Source: Rhizophagus irregularis
Taxonomy: Eukaryota > Glomeromycota > Glomeromycetes > Glomerales > Glomeraceae
Assembly (NCBI RefSeq): GCF_026210795.1
Contig: NC_089444.1
Location: forward strand, 3,462,501-3,526,500
Length of the DNA stretch: 64,000 nucleotides
Direction: 5' to 3'
Notes under the pieces: generated by a model
Databases searched by the model: none
Seen by the model: only the letters and a program-made list of their open reading frames with translations
What the model was told of the DNA's origin: nothing
Translations under genes and position numbers: made by a program
In this document: piece by piece, positions 1-11,485 of the stretch
How positions within the stretch are numbered: the first letter of the stretch is position 1
How the letters are laid out: every line of letters begins with the position of its first letter

Positions 1-196
1 TGGACATTTCATCAACCAGTGGATCAATTGAAGAGTTAGCTGTGATCTCAGCAGTAAGGATAATATCGGCATGAACGGGAGTAATATCAATATGATTAGA
101 TTGAGGGGGACCAAAATATTTGTAATCATATACTTCTGGTTCCGTAAGAGCTTTGGTGTAAATAAGCTTTTTTTTACTTTTTGATAATCTATTCAT
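1..196 (-). CDS. Partial hypothetical protein, N-terminal part only
   Basis: Read on the minus strand, an ATG at 196 opens a frame with no stop that runs off the left edge of the window (65 codons visible). It begins MNRLSKSKKKLIYTKALTEP and continues with mixed, protein-like composition (a GPPQSNHIDITP stretch and acidic residues), unlike the AT-simple translation around it. No domain is recognised. It could be the first exon of a longer gene to the left; the basic SKSKKK start could be a nuclear signal, but that is a guess. Confidence 0.45.
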   Translation of the reverse strand, partial: MNRLSKSKKKLIYTKALTEPEVYDYKYFGPPQSNHIDITPVHADIILTAEITANSSIDPLVDEMS

Positions 197-2407
197 TTAT
201 ATTGAATTTCATGTTCATAAATGTTATTTTCCTTAAATCATTTATGTTATTAGTTGTTTTTTTCTTTAAAACTTCTTAATTTGTTAAAATAAATTTATTA
301 TTAGCATATTTATCTATCTAGATGAACGATATCCAGGATTTTCTCCTATACTATAATAATATGATGAAAATGATAGTGAATCCAGTGATATTGACAATAA
401 ACCTGAAATGAAAGTGTTTAGGAAGAAGCTTAGAATACAAGAAGAAAAGGGATAAGAAACAATATTCTATTTGTAAATCATGGTATCATCACGAAATTGT
501 CCCGAAAGAATGTAAAGTATGATAAAGAAAATGCTTATCTTATCATTAATATGAGGTACATGATAATGGGCGCCTTAACGTGTATATACATCTTACCAGA
601 ATTTAGGAGTTATACACTTGCACGTGATAGCGTTAACGTTAATAGCCAGTTCGTACGTTAATATCGTACACCCCACTATACATTAAGGAAACCCCATGAT
701 AATATGCAATAAGGTTAGGATCAGGGTGTTATTATTGCGTTAGGATTAAGGTATTGCAATTAGGATATTTAGTTCATGGATTAGGTAAAAGTATATAAAT
801 GAGAAAATTAGGGCAATGGCAAATTACTGTATATTTATGTATTAAAAATTGGTAAAATTAATAAAATCTACAAAAATTTTGCGTTTACATAATTTACATA
901 ATCGCGAAATCAGCGCATGACAGGTAGGATATTGCATATCCCCTCGTATCAAGATATTTTTTCTTTAATTATTTATTTTTGATCTTAGCTCAAAATTGAA
1001 GAATAAATTTCAGTACGATAAATTTCAACATATTGAGTAATTATACATTAGTTATTGATTTGTTATAAAAAAAAAGAATGATTTTTTCTTTTTAGACTAT
1101 CCATCCTTTAGGGCTTTATCAATATAGATAAAATAACTTTTCAATAAAAATCCATTTCCTTTAAATTAATTTTCGCTGTTCTTTTTATGATTTAAATGTA
1201 ATCAATCGAGAAAATATTAGGTATGAAATACCTTAGGTAAATAATTATTTAAATTTGAATCTTTTTTTTTAATAAAATTTACGAAAAAATTATAATACAA
1301 CAAGAGTTTAAAGGAGGGTTAGGACTATAAAATGTAAAATATATGAAATGTGATTTATTTTGAACTTGTTCAATTTCTAATAAATGTTTTTTAACTTATA
1401 TTAATTTAATAATATTAGGCCGGTGACATTTTAATAGCGATGTATTATTAAAATTATTAATTTTTAAAATCAAAACATTAATTTTTTGTGAAATATTTTT
1501 TTTAAAAAAAAACTTTTGCATATTAATATAAAAAAATATTTAAATTGTCACTTTGATTATCGCAATGTATTATTGTAAATATTTAAAATAAAAAAAAAAA
1601 TTTAATTTTTAATTAAAACATTTATTTTTGTGATTTTTTTTGCGAAAATTATTAATGTTTAAAAAAATATAATAATTTTTACAATAAAAAAACTTTTTAA
1701 TTTTTGCGACATACTTTTTAAAAATTATTACATATTACTAATAAAAAGATTAATTATTACTACGCCTAACAAATAACAATATAAAATAAAAAAAAAGTGT
1801 TATGAATGTCGGGAATGATGTAGTTTTGGGATTTTGAATTTTTGGAATTATGATATGTCAAGATATCTGTTAACGAACATCGGCATTGACTAACTGGTAT
1901 CGAAAATCATAATTTAATAGTCAATGTCATCATCATCATTCTTTACGGCATATCATTACAAAAATTCACGTTTCGATAATTATTTAATTAACAAAAAGAA
2001 TATATTATGTAAGCTTATCGTTCAGCCAAATAGGATCATGCAGATTTTCATAGACCGATATTTTTATTAGCCATAGCAATAACACATGATTGATATAATA
2101 AAGTGAAGTAAAAAAATGGCGTAAATGAATATATTGTAGAAAAAGTTTAAATAAAGCTTATAAAGTGGATTAAAAATGAAGTTTATAGAAAGCTTATTTG
2201 TGATGTTATTAATTAATGCATGATCAAAAACGTCAGAACGATAATATGTATTTATTGATTTCTCATTTAAGACTAAACTTATAGTTTACGTTTAAATCGG
2301 CAAAAACTTTACTTTTTTTTTTCCTAACTTATAAAATATTTTATTTGACTACTTTACTATAAAAACTAAAAATATAATGAAGTAAATAAACACATATATA
2401 ATGACTT
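197..2407. other. AT-rich intergenic region
   Basis: No convincing gene is seen. At about 322-462 the plus strand carries a short protein-like stretch (DERYPGFSP, two stops, then SSDIDNKPEMKVFRKKLRIQ and a stop), perhaps the decayed end of a gene. Around 1423-1650 a motif (gacattttaatagcgatgtatta / cactttgattatcgcaatgtatta) occurs twice about 125 bp apart, suggesting a diverged direct duplication. The rest is A/T homopolymer-rich. Confidence 0.4.
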
Positions 2408-3027
2408 TTAACAGCCACCACTCTTACAAAATAAATCCCTTTCGGCATTACGACGTCTCACCAAACCGGGCAATTTTTTCCCACCACCATAGACCCATTT
2501 TGCAAATTCCAAGGAAGCACCTTTGGTATCACCAGCGTTAAGCTTCCTACGTAATGTGGATTTTTGATAAGCACCACAACCAAGGTTGAAGGTAAATGAA
2601 ACCAAGGCAGAGAACTGATCGGGATTTAGATTAGTCCGAGTGAGTGACTCAACACATGATTCGAAAACGGCTAAATCCGATTTGAGCAATGTTTCTCCTT
2701 CAGCGAGACTGATGGGAGCCTGAATTTTACTACAATCATGAACGTGGCATGCATGACCATAGCCGATAGTTTTTATGCCCTGGTGTCATAGTAGGTGTCA
2801 TAGTAAATAATGTGATTCATATTTAACTTAGTTATTTCATTAATAAGAAATGAACTTACCACTGGATCTTTGTAAAAATTAGGGTAGAAACCTTCAAATC
2901 CCTCAATAAGATCCAAACCTTCCTTGTTGACGTTTTGAGCACGACGCATCAATTCTGAAGATGTTCCAGTTATGAGGATGACCAAAACAATCATTAAAGT
3001 AATTACATTAGACAAATTCTTGGCCAT
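2408..3027 (-). CDS. Secreted GH24 (T4-type) lysozyme, two exons
   Basis: Predicted to cleave the beta-1,4 bonds of peptidoglycan, outside the cell. Exon 1 is 3027..2860 and exon 2 is 2779..2408, with an 80-bp phase-0 GTAAGT...CAG intron between them; the product is 179 residues. Residues 1-23 form a hydrophobic signal peptide (start MAKNLSN, then LMIVLVILI). The spliced frame reads EGFEGFYPNFYKDPV followed by GIKTIGYGHAC. Aligned to T4 lysozyme, the catalytic triad would be E45, D54 and T60, with the same 9- and 6-residue spacings as the phage E11/D20/T26. The C-terminal half has FTFNLGCGAY and LPGLVRRRNAERDLF, also typical of the family. It has six cysteines after the signal peptide, fitting an exported protein. 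An in-frame upstream Met exists (3093), but it would bury the signal peptide behind extra hydrophobic residues, so 3027 is preferred. A role against bacteria is inference. Confidence 0.88.
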
Positions 3028-3990
3028 GATGATACAGAAAGTAAGAAAGTAAATAATAATAAATGTAAGTAATAATAAATGTAAATGTAACAAATTAAAT
3101 GTTATTATTAGGAATTATAAACACAGAATAGAGAACATGAAATGCGATTGAAGCAAGTATTTATAACAGTAGGAGTCTTGTCGATCTTTGTTCATTCAAC
3201 TACTACTATTTACGGCTAACTACATTATTAGCGATAGTATGATTTTGAAGTGGTGATCATCCTGCATGACCTTCCTTATTTATTCACTTTTTCGCTTAAT
3301 TTCCGATCTTCATGCAGATTTTCATCTTTTTGGGAATGCACCATGTGAACTTCGTAGTTGAATCTTATACTATAGCTATATAGCTATTGCTATAGACATT
3401 GTTATTGCAATATTGCAATATTGCTTCTTTGATATCATTAGAATAAAATTACAAAATATTCATTTTTGTGCCACTTTTACTACATATTAACTTGCGGCAT
3501 CAAGCAATAAGTTTTATATTTGTATTTAATTTTGTTGATCGTTATTGATTTTCAAAGAAATAAATATTCAAATATATTTCTTTTTTTTCATTAAAAAAAT
3601 TAAATGATCATGCAGATCTTGTGATAATCAATTAAAAAATGTTAGACGAAATTTTTTTTCAAAAAAAATTTAAAATTTTTTCTTTTTTTAACATCATAAA
3701 TTTTTTTTACATTTTTTTCTATTTGTAAGATTAAATATTTGGATATTACATAATTACAAATTAAATTTATAAGACTATTTCTTTTAGAACATAATGTGAT
3801 ATTTCATAAAAAATATTTTTTCTTACTATTTTTATTTTAAACTACTTGAATTTATAATCAATGAAAGAATTAATTAAAATTCATGTTATCTCAAATTTTT
3901 GTCAACTCAGTTCTTAATTTTTATATTACATTTTTTTTATATAAATTTTTTTTAAATTAAACTTCTTTTTCCAAATACACTATAATCTTC
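3028..3990. other. Lysozyme upstream region and AT-rich spacer
   Basis: This is the promoter side of the minus-strand lysozyme. A TATA-like ATAAATACTT lies about 130 bp upstream of its ATG (plus strand 3155-3165, aagtatttat). The remainder is T- and A-tract DNA with no supported coding region. Confidence 0.35.
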
Positions 3991-4945
3991 ACTTTGGACA
4001 AATGAAATCAACTTTATTTATTAATTAAAAGTTGTTCAGGCAGGTTGAAACCACTTGAATATTAATTTTCATGAATGTAAGTGTAGTGCTTAGAGAAGAT
4101 TGCATTTTTGTTGATGATATTAACTCTCTTTTCTATTTTTTTAATTTAGAGCGTAATATCTCCACTTTGGACAAATGAAATCAACTTTATTTATTAATTG
4201 AAAGTTGTTCAGGAAGGTTAAAACCACTTGAATATTAATTTTCATGAATGTAGGTATAGTGCTTAGAGAAGATTGCATTTTTGTTAATGATATTAACTCT
4301 CTTTTCTATTTTTTTTTAATTTAGAGCGTAATATCTCCACTTTGGACAAATGAAATCAACTTCATTTATTAATTGAAAGTTGTTCAGGCAGGTTGAAACC
4401 ACTTGAATATTAATTTTCATGAATGTAGGTGTAGTGCTTAGAGAAGATTGCATTTTTGTTGATGATATTAACTCTCTTTTCTATTTTTTTAATTTAGAGC
4501 GTAATATCTCCACTTTGAACAAATGAAATCAACTTTATTTATTAATTGAAAGTAGTTCAGGTAGGTTGAAACCACTTGAATATTAATTTTCATGAATTTA
4601 GATATAGTACTTAAAGAAGATTGCATTTTTTCTTGATGATATTAACTCTCTTTTCTATTTTTTTTAATTTAGAGCGTAATATCTCCACTTTGGACAAATG
4701 AAATCAACTTCATTTATTAATTGAAAGTTGTTCAGGCAGGTTGAAACCACTTGAATATTAATTTTCATGAATGTAGGTGTAGTGCTTATAGAAGATTGCA
4801 TTTTTGTTGATGATATTAACTCTCTTTTCTTTTTCTTTAATTTAGAGCATAATATCTCCACTTTGGACAAATGAAATCAACTTTATTTATTAATTGAAAG
4901 TTGTTCAGGCAGGTTAAAACCACTTGAATATTAATTTTCATAAGA
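3991..4945. repeat. Tandem satellite, ~173-175 bp unit, about 5.5 copies
   Basis: The phrase actttggacaaatgaaatc recurs at about 3991, 4164, 4339, 4512, 4687 and 4860, alternating 173 and 175 bp apart. Each unit also contains gttgttcaggcaggtt and agaagattgcattttt, and ends in a T-rich tract with tttaatttag. Copies differ at a few positions, and the last one is cut off. The minus-strand open frame inside it is only a by-product of the repeat. Confidence 0.9.
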
Positions 4946-5462
4946 TTTTATTTTTTTGTAGCTGTATTAACTTTAAAACACTTATTACAACTTACGTCAT
5001 TATTTTAAATAATAAGAATTAATTTATATTATTGGCTAATTATAATCACATGATACTAAGGATTTTTTTTTTATTTTTATATTTGATTTAATAATTTAGT
5101 AAAATATTATTAAAATCAAATTCATATAAATGCAACTAATATTAATAATTGTAATTTAAGCAGTAAATTCATTAACCAAATCGTGTAAATTCTATGCTTA
5201 AATTATGTAATTTCTGTGATCAAATCAATATAAATTTGGCATAAATTATGGTCAAATCATGCAAATAATACATTTTTGTGATATGGAATTGTGCATTTTT
5301 TCGTATCCCTATATAGATTAGAAACATTATTTTTAAGAAAAAATTGGATAAAACCTTATTAAAAACATGATTTTTTATAGGGTCTAATTATAATAAAATT
5401 TTATTATTCGGTAATATTTTACATACAATATCAAAAAATTTTTTTAATTATAAATGTTATGT
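4946..5462. other. AT-rich spacer
   Basis: No gene is seen. The phrase aaatcatgtaaatt / aaatcgtgtaaattctatgc and related forms (aaatca.gcaaat) recur loosely at 5170-5270, suggesting a degenerate short repeat. Confidence 0.3.
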
Positions 5463-5483
5463 TTGGGGGACGAAGTCCCCCAA
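5463..5483. repeat. Hairpin with C-GAA-G loop
   Basis: A perfect 9-bp stem (ttgggggac / gtccccccaa-type arm) closes a GAA trinucleotide loop. It is strikingly GC-rich in an AT-rich setting. It may be a transposon end; no function is claimed. Confidence 0.75.
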
Positions 5484-5664
5484 CAAATCGCATATTCTAG
5501 TTATTTTTGAATGTCAAATGTAACACAATAATATTAAGCAATGAAAATCCTGATTATGCGTGATTTACCTAGTGAATTTACTAATTATGGGGCGCAGTAT
5601 TATATTTAGAATTAGTGTATAAATTTTTAGTAGTCTAAAATAGAAATCTTTTACATGATAAATT

Positions 5665-5797
5665 GCTCGGTTAAACTGTCGGTCGAACGCTTGGCCAGAT
5701 GGACAGTCAAACCGGTCGGTTGATCAACTAAGCTCGGTCACAGTCATGACCGGTCATAATTGGTTAATGACCTATGACCGTTGTCATTTCTGGAATA
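5665..5797 (-). mobile_element. hAT-like non-autonomous element remnant
   Basis: It has CpG-rich phrases (ggccagatggacagtcaaac, cacagtcatgaccggtcat, gaccgttgtcattt). The same vocabulary in the opposite orientation lies at 57417-57700, where the end reads tagggatggcaacggtc. The right end here, gaccgttgtcatttctgg, would be that terminus reversed with C-to-T changes. The left boundary is uncertain. Confidence 0.45.
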
Positions 5798-6298
5798 TAT
5801 AAGAAAATATATTATAAATGAAAACTCATATAAAGGATGACAACAATTTCCCGTTATATTTACTAAAGAACTCAATTATGGCGAGCTGTACTACTCAATA
5901 CTGTAAATTATTAAAGTCTTATTATTGGAATAAAATAGTATTTTGGCATCATACAACGAACTTTTTATTTATTTGTAAATTATCAATATTTAATATCAAT
6001 ATAGTAAATTTGTTATTTGAATAATTATTTAAATAAATATTTTAAAAATAACATCTTTTACAAATTTTATTAGTGTCTATAGATAGGAGCAAATCAGGCA
6101 GTATCATATGAAACAACTAGTACCATCTCAATGAGGCAAAACAAACGAATTAAATATAATGCAGAAACATTTTTTTATTTAATAATAATGTTTTTCAGTA
6201 GTGATAGATACAAAAATTCATACAAAATAAGCGGTTAAATTTATAAATTTGCTAAAAATATTTCTACAGTTTTCACTTTTCACATAGCCTAATGTAAT
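5798..6298. other. Spacer downstream of the RING-Ubl-TerD gene
   Basis: A 68-codon plus-strand frame (5818-6024) has no recognisable domain and is judged to be chance. The 3' untranslated region of the minus-strand gene ending at 6299 must lie here. Confidence 0.3.
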
Positions 6299-7619
6299 TT
6301 ATCTAAATAGAGAACATTGAGCAATACTATATTCAATTGAATCATAATCGTGAACACTACCCCTACTTAATTTACCAATCTCAATGACCTCCCACATACC
6401 TTGTCCAGCTCTTGATACACAACACAAAATGACAGCTTGAGACTCAGCAGCTTTTTCCAATTGATAAGTACATAAAGGTTTATCAGGTTGAGTTTCATCT
6501 ATCAACTTAAAACCTGAAGCTTTAAAATGACCGATAGTAGGGGATGTAAACGTACTCAAAACGAAATATAATTGTGTTATTTCAGGTGGTAATGCATTTA
6601 ATTTCGCGGTAATACGTTGGCTACCTTTTTTATTTGGTTCGTCCATCTTATCACCTGAATGTTTCATATCCGGAAATCTTGGATAGAATATTGACATATA
6701 ATCGTATTTTCTAACAAATTCATCACTAAAATAACGTAACAAAATTAATTCAAGAGAAAGTTTATCTTAAATCATATTTCTTAAAAAAAATTGTGATATT
6801 TACCCCTTGTAAAGTAAACAACTTCCATTCAAATAATCTATACTTCCATGATAACCCCAAGTTAGATCAAAGATGAGACTCTTGATGGATTCTGCATAAA
6901 GTACAACAATCAATTGTATATGACTTCCTGGCTCAATTTTATAATCCTGTAACGTACAAGGTGTGGTAACTTGATCCTTAAATTATAACGAAATGAATTT
7001 AAATTAATTGGGTTAATAATCAGTTTCCATCTCACATAAGATGAAATAATTTTAATAAATTACCTGCAATTCAACACCATTATAAATTAATTTTTGTTTA
7101 CTTTCATCAACATCTAATTTTTTTCTAATTTCTTTTCTTAACATAGGAATATTTTTAATTTGATTGTATTGGAAACAGCACTTTTGCCCATTTAATAATA
7201 CAATATAAATTTCTTCCATATTATTATTTCCATAAGCTGCATTAATATTTTGTTTTGTTTTTTCCTTTCCAATATTACCTACATCAATTTTAAATGAAAC
7301 TTTATCCCATGCTAAAGATATTAGTTTTAATTCTTTTACGGATAATTTCTCTGAGCATTCGGGACATTTACGAACTTTTTGATCAGTTATATTTGCCAAG
7401 TCTAAATTTTTTATCAAACACTGATATTATTTGTACCATTTTTGAAGGGAAAGTATTAATAGGAAAGAAAAATAGCGTTTTAGGAAATAAAAAAAGTTAA
7501 TTGTAAATCATGAAACTTACACTAAAACAATAAGAAGGAATATGATTACACCGTTCTGTAATTATACTTGATGGAAACTCCTTAGAGAGTTTATCATTTT
7601 TGCACTTGGAACACTTCAT
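6299..7619 (-). CDS. RING-like / ubiquitin-like / TerD fusion protein, four exons
   Basis: Exons 7619..7521, 7420..7064, 6976..6804 and 6725..6299 are joined by GT-AG introns of 100, 87 and 78 bp. Phases agree, giving 351 residues. Residues 3-55 give the C3HC4 ligand order of a RING finger: C3, C6, C24, H26, C31, C34, C52 and C55, though H26-x4-C31 is one or two residues longer than usual. Residues ~104-178 resemble ubiquitin, with KQKLIYNGVELQ then TLQDYKIEPGSHIQLIVVL. Residues ~184-351 resemble the TerD calcium-binding stress domain: SLIFDLTWGYHGSIDYLNGS, MKHSGDK, ITAKLNALPPEITQLYFVLS, FKLIDE and the tail HDYDSIEYSIAQ. RING proteins usually act as ubiquitin ligases, and TerD proteins belong to tellurite/stress modules best known in bacteria. 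Their joint role here is unknown. The first exon was found by extending upstream from the isolated CPEC pair. The splice sites are a manual prediction. Confidence 0.82.
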
Positions 7620-8205
7620 ATTAAAACAGCTCAAATTTTGCAATGCGTAATAACAAAAATATCCTCCTTATATTGATATATTTTGGTCATAGACAACAAA
7701 ATAAGGTATTGTGTAACAGTAAATTTTATTTCAACATTGATTGTCAGTACCCTTTTTCGATAAGCATATTTTATGTTACAAAATATCAAATTGTATAAGT
7801 ATAGACCATTTAATGCTTTTCTGTTAAATAACCTAATTGAAAAAACAAAAAAAGTGCACGTGATTTCACGAAAGGTTTAATTAATTAGTACATGCATGTG
7901 ATTTTTTTTTTGTAAACTATTTTTTATGAATTAAGCGGTTACCATAGATTAATATTTTATAGCAAATGCACTAGTTTATTTTTGCTTATCAATATTATAA
8001 ACCTGCTGTTTGTTATTTAGGAACTAGTGTAATGTTATTTAATTAAGTAATGTTAAGAATTAATATAGGAATATCAAAAAAATATATATATTATAAAAAT
8101 GTATAGCGTTAAATTTATTTGTTATATATCTTATCAATATATTTTAAGAATATATTTCAAATTCATTTTTTTATCTAAACTATTCAGTTGTTTCTCGTTA
8201 AGAAG
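7620..8205. other. Intergenic, upstream of the RING-Ubl-TerD gene
   Basis: No coding region is supported. Short imperfect direct repeats occur near 7855-7900 (gtgcacgtgatt / tgcatgtgattt). Confidence 0.3.
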
Positions 8206-8540
8206 CAGTCATTCATTTATTATTTCTTACAGTCATTCATTTATTGTTTCTTATAGTCATTCATTTATTATTTCTTACAGTTATTTATTTATTATTTCTT
8301 ACAGTCATTCATTTATTGTTTCTTAAAGTCATTCATTTATTGTTTCTTAAAGTCATTCATTTATTGTTTTTTAAAGTCATTCATTTATTGTTTCTTACAG
8401 TCATTCATTTATTGTTTCTTACAGTCATTCATTTATTGCTTCTTACAGTCATTCATTTATTGCTTCTTACAGCCATTCATTTATTGTTTCTTACAGTCAT
8501 TCATTTACTGTTTTTTACAGTTATTCATTTTATTATTTCT
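8206..8540. repeat. 24-bp minisatellite, about 14 copies
   Basis: The unit is cattcatttattgtttcttacag plus t, repeated head to tail with single-base variants (tattattt, ttaaagt, ttttttac). Because 24 is divisible by three, long frames (VIHLLFLT repeats) appear on the plus strand; these are not genes. Each unit ends in ttcttacag, which resembles a splice acceptor. Confidence 0.92.
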
Positions 8541-9806
8541 TATTTTTAAAAAATTAAAATTAGAACGTTAATTAAACAAATATATATACTGTATATATAT
8601 AAATGAAATAGAAAATAATGTAATCTATTTACGCTCATTATGAGATGTTTTGATATTTTGGTAATTTTGTATATCAATGGTTAGCTGAATCCATACTATA
8701 AAAAATCCAGATTTATAGCATCATGGCCCACATATAACATATGTAACAATAATGATTACGTCATACGTAGAATATTACTGTATGTTGTTGTAATAATTTT
8801 TATGATTATGCTTTATTATATTAAGATTATGCAAAATATATGTGTAATAGTAAGTGATATTCACGTTAAATCGGTGAGATTGGTAAATTAACAAAAAAGT
8901 ATTCCAACATAAAACTCCAACTCGATATTTAACAGTCACATGGCATTAAAATTTTTATCATTTTGAAAGGAAAATTAATGACATAGCCTGATATTGCCAC
9001 AATAGATAATTGATATTACTATATTAAATTAGGTACTATTTAATAAGGTGAAGTAAAAAAAAGAAAGTGTAAAAGAAAATTTATAGAAAAAGTTTATATG
9101 AAGCTTATCAGTTATTCCTGACCGATGAAAATACAGCATGATTAAAAAGAGCCAGATTGATAACTCTTTTATCGGATGTGAGATATATCGGCTACAGGGT
9201 CCATTTTCAACTGATATAACTACTTTTCCACTTAATTTCAGTACCAAATTAAATCATCAAAATTTTGTATTTATCAAATTTTCATATTGATACGAGTGAG
9301 ATTTTTTTTTTTAAATTATACAATTTACGATTGAAGAATATAATTTATGGCAACTGGTATTATATCTTTAATTACATAGATTTTTTTTAGAAAATAATAG
9401 TATAATAGTGTTCTATATTTAAAGTTCGATGTGTACTTAGTACTTGCCAATATTTATAATTATAAAAGTAACTTTTGTGCTGTCGATACATTTTCAGTTG
9501 TAATGACAAAACCAAAAGGCCGTTTATAGCTAAAAAAAATGTTCGCTCAAATTTCAAATCACTGGAAAAAATGAGAATTGTCATATAGAAGAACGATGAC
9601 AAAACATGACAAGATTTAACAATAATAAAATGTGTTGGAATGATAATAATTAAACTTATAATTGAAATAAAACTTTTGAATTCTTAATCTTAAAAATTTT
9701 GTAAATTCTATTGTCTTTTTATTTATGATTTTTATCGAAAAACTTTAAAAAAAAATCGATTTTGCCCAACAATCTGTGTCCGAAGTCATGTGTAAATCTG
9801 AAGCTA
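8541..9806. other. AT-rich spacer
   Basis: Minus-strand frames at 9029-9247 and 9387-9602 have no family features. A stretch near 9045-9150 (gtgaagtaaaaaa ... agaaaaagtttatatgaagcttat ... gcatgatt) resembles 2102-2225, suggesting a dispersed repeat. Confidence 0.3.
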
Positions 9807-10112
9807 TTACGTATCACGTATTTTTCTAAATACTTCATAATTTTTCAATTTCGAAACTATAATTTTTAATAATTCTATTTTCGTATTCTTTAAGTCCACA
9901 AACTTTATCAAATGTTCGAAGGCCACCATCACCAAAAATAGATTATTATTCGTTGAAAGATATTTACTACTAGAACCCTTCCAACTTAAAGGTCTAATGA
10001 TTTTATCATCACCTTTCAACTTAATTAATATAAGTCTAGTTCTTTTATTACATCTTTTTTTGGTATTAAGAGCTCCAAAATTGGTAAGAACGTTTACCTG
10101 AATGATATACAA
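9807..10112 (-). CDS. Hypothetical 101-residue frame
   Basis: A complete minus-strand frame from ATG to stop. Composition is moderately protein-like (LFLVMVAFEHLIKFVDLKN in the middle, Lys/Arg-rich near the N-terminus). No signal peptide or known motif is recognised, and there is no clear neighbour context. It may be a genuine small gene, part of a decayed element, or chance in AT-rich DNA. Confidence 0.22.
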   Translation of the reverse strand: MYIIQVNVLTNFGALNTKKRCNKRTRLILIKLKGDDKIIRPLSWKGSSSKYLSTNNNLFLVMVAFEHLIKFVDLKNTKIELLKIIVSKLKNYEVFRKIRDT

Positions 10113-10801
10113 TGAAGTTGGAATTATGACGTAGTACTAAATGTAATCGCACATGACACAGAAATTATATTGCCATGTTCGTTATTAAGTATTATTAAGA
10201 AAAATGATGTTTTATTTTTATTTTATTTATTTATTTATTTTTTTTTTGATTACCATTATAAATTTTGATCTCAAATCTCAATCAATTAATTCTTAGCGTT
10301 AATTTGAATATTCGTTACTTTTATTACATAAACGCTTATTAGTCCAAAATGTAATGAACTTCGGAAACCTGGTATTATTACATATGTATGACTAAAGATA
10401 CAATATTTCTTACATCAAGTATTACTACTCTTTTACGTTTTGAGTACTAATTATTATAAACGACCAATATCTTATTGCTGTATTGCTACTTTTTTAATAA
10501 TTTCTCATTTTCATTAATTTATAGTGGCCAATTTTGGGCGATGCAGAAAAACGTGACAAACATACTTTTGTGCTTCTTCACTTCGCTTATATTTATTACA
10601 TAAAAATCAAAATCAAAATACTGTTGAAACAGATGGTAATAATATACAGTTTTTTACTTAGTTTCCTTTTTTTTTTCTTTTTTAACATTAATTTTAATTA
10701 TTAAATTATTCAAATATTAAAATTTTTTTATAAATTATGTAGGAGGTATTGTTGTAGACTGGGAAAGTAATTATTTTAACAAGAGTTAATGTATTGTGAA
10801 A
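10113..10801. other. AT-rich spacer
   Basis: No supported gene; long T tracts at about 10210-10250 and 10660-10690. Confidence 0.3.
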
Positions 10802-10927
10802 ATGCCTAACATTATTTTTTCTTGTACAGTAAATAAACGCTCCGCCGACCCACAATATCGTCTTATTAAAGAGACGCTGATGGTTCGGAAAAATGAGCAG
10901 ATTGAAATAATTTTTTTAGAAAAATAA
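10802..10927 (+). CDS. Small 41-codon frame, possible exon relic
   Basis: ATG to TAA encodes 41 residues with unusually balanced composition for this region: KRSADPQYRLIKETLMVRKN then EQIEIIFLEK. The GC content of the central part (cgctccgccgacccacaata) stands out from its surroundings. A possible acceptor (cttgtacag) sits just upstream of the conserved-looking part, so it may be a last exon of a lost gene. No family is recognised. Confidence 0.22.
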   Translation: MPNIIFSCTVNKRSADPQYRLIKETLMVRKNEQIEIIFLEK

Positions 10928-11210
10928 TGAAGTGTTAAAAGCTTATACAGTATAAAATCATTTATAGGGTATTAAATATTATAAAGGTAAAAAAACACAA
11001 TAAATTTATTTGTTACAATAATTTGATCCAATTAGAATCTATAAATATATCTTTTCCTTAAAATATCTATAATATTGTTTAAAAAAAAAATAAAAATTAT
11101 GCTAAGATTTTAAAAAAAAATTGAAATCTTAATTAAAATCGTCTTCTTCCTTTTACCTTTTTAAAGATAGTGGTTATATAGTTGATTTTAACCATTAACA
11201 ATATGAATTA

Positions 11211-11485
11211 CTTACTAATTCCTGAGTTAATACTTTGACTTTTTACTCTAGTTCTTGGCTTTTTTTTTGGATTAGAGTGTAAACATTCTTTCATTAATTC
11301 AACATAACCTTCAGGTGCATTTGTGACAATGATCATTACTATTTACAAGAATAAGATTTGCATCATGATTTTGATCCCAGAAGGGTACATAATCATACCA
11401 AAACTATATATATTATCTGAAGTTTTAGTATATTTATTTTGTTCTTGAAAAATTTCCGGAGCTATATAAGAAATAATACCATAAA
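11211..11485 (-). pseudogene. TKL kinase C-lobe relic
   Basis: On the minus strand YGIISYIAPEIFQEQ, then SDNIYSFGMIMY, match the activation-segment APE motif and helix F of the local kinase family. A second frame gives FWDQNHDANLIL and a third gives APEGYVELMKECLHSNPK. All the expected pieces are in order but need at least two frame changes, and nothing of the N-lobe or HRD loop is visible. It is a dead fragment, independent of the arrays. Confidence 0.7.

Noticed and set aside
4664..4870. 68-codon minus-strand frame
   Set aside because: It is inside the 174-bp satellite and recurs with the unit.
8099..8549. Overlapping plus-strand frames with SFIISYSH or VIHLLFLT repeats
   Set aside because: They arise because the 24-bp minisatellite unit is divisible by three; no start context or non-repeat part.
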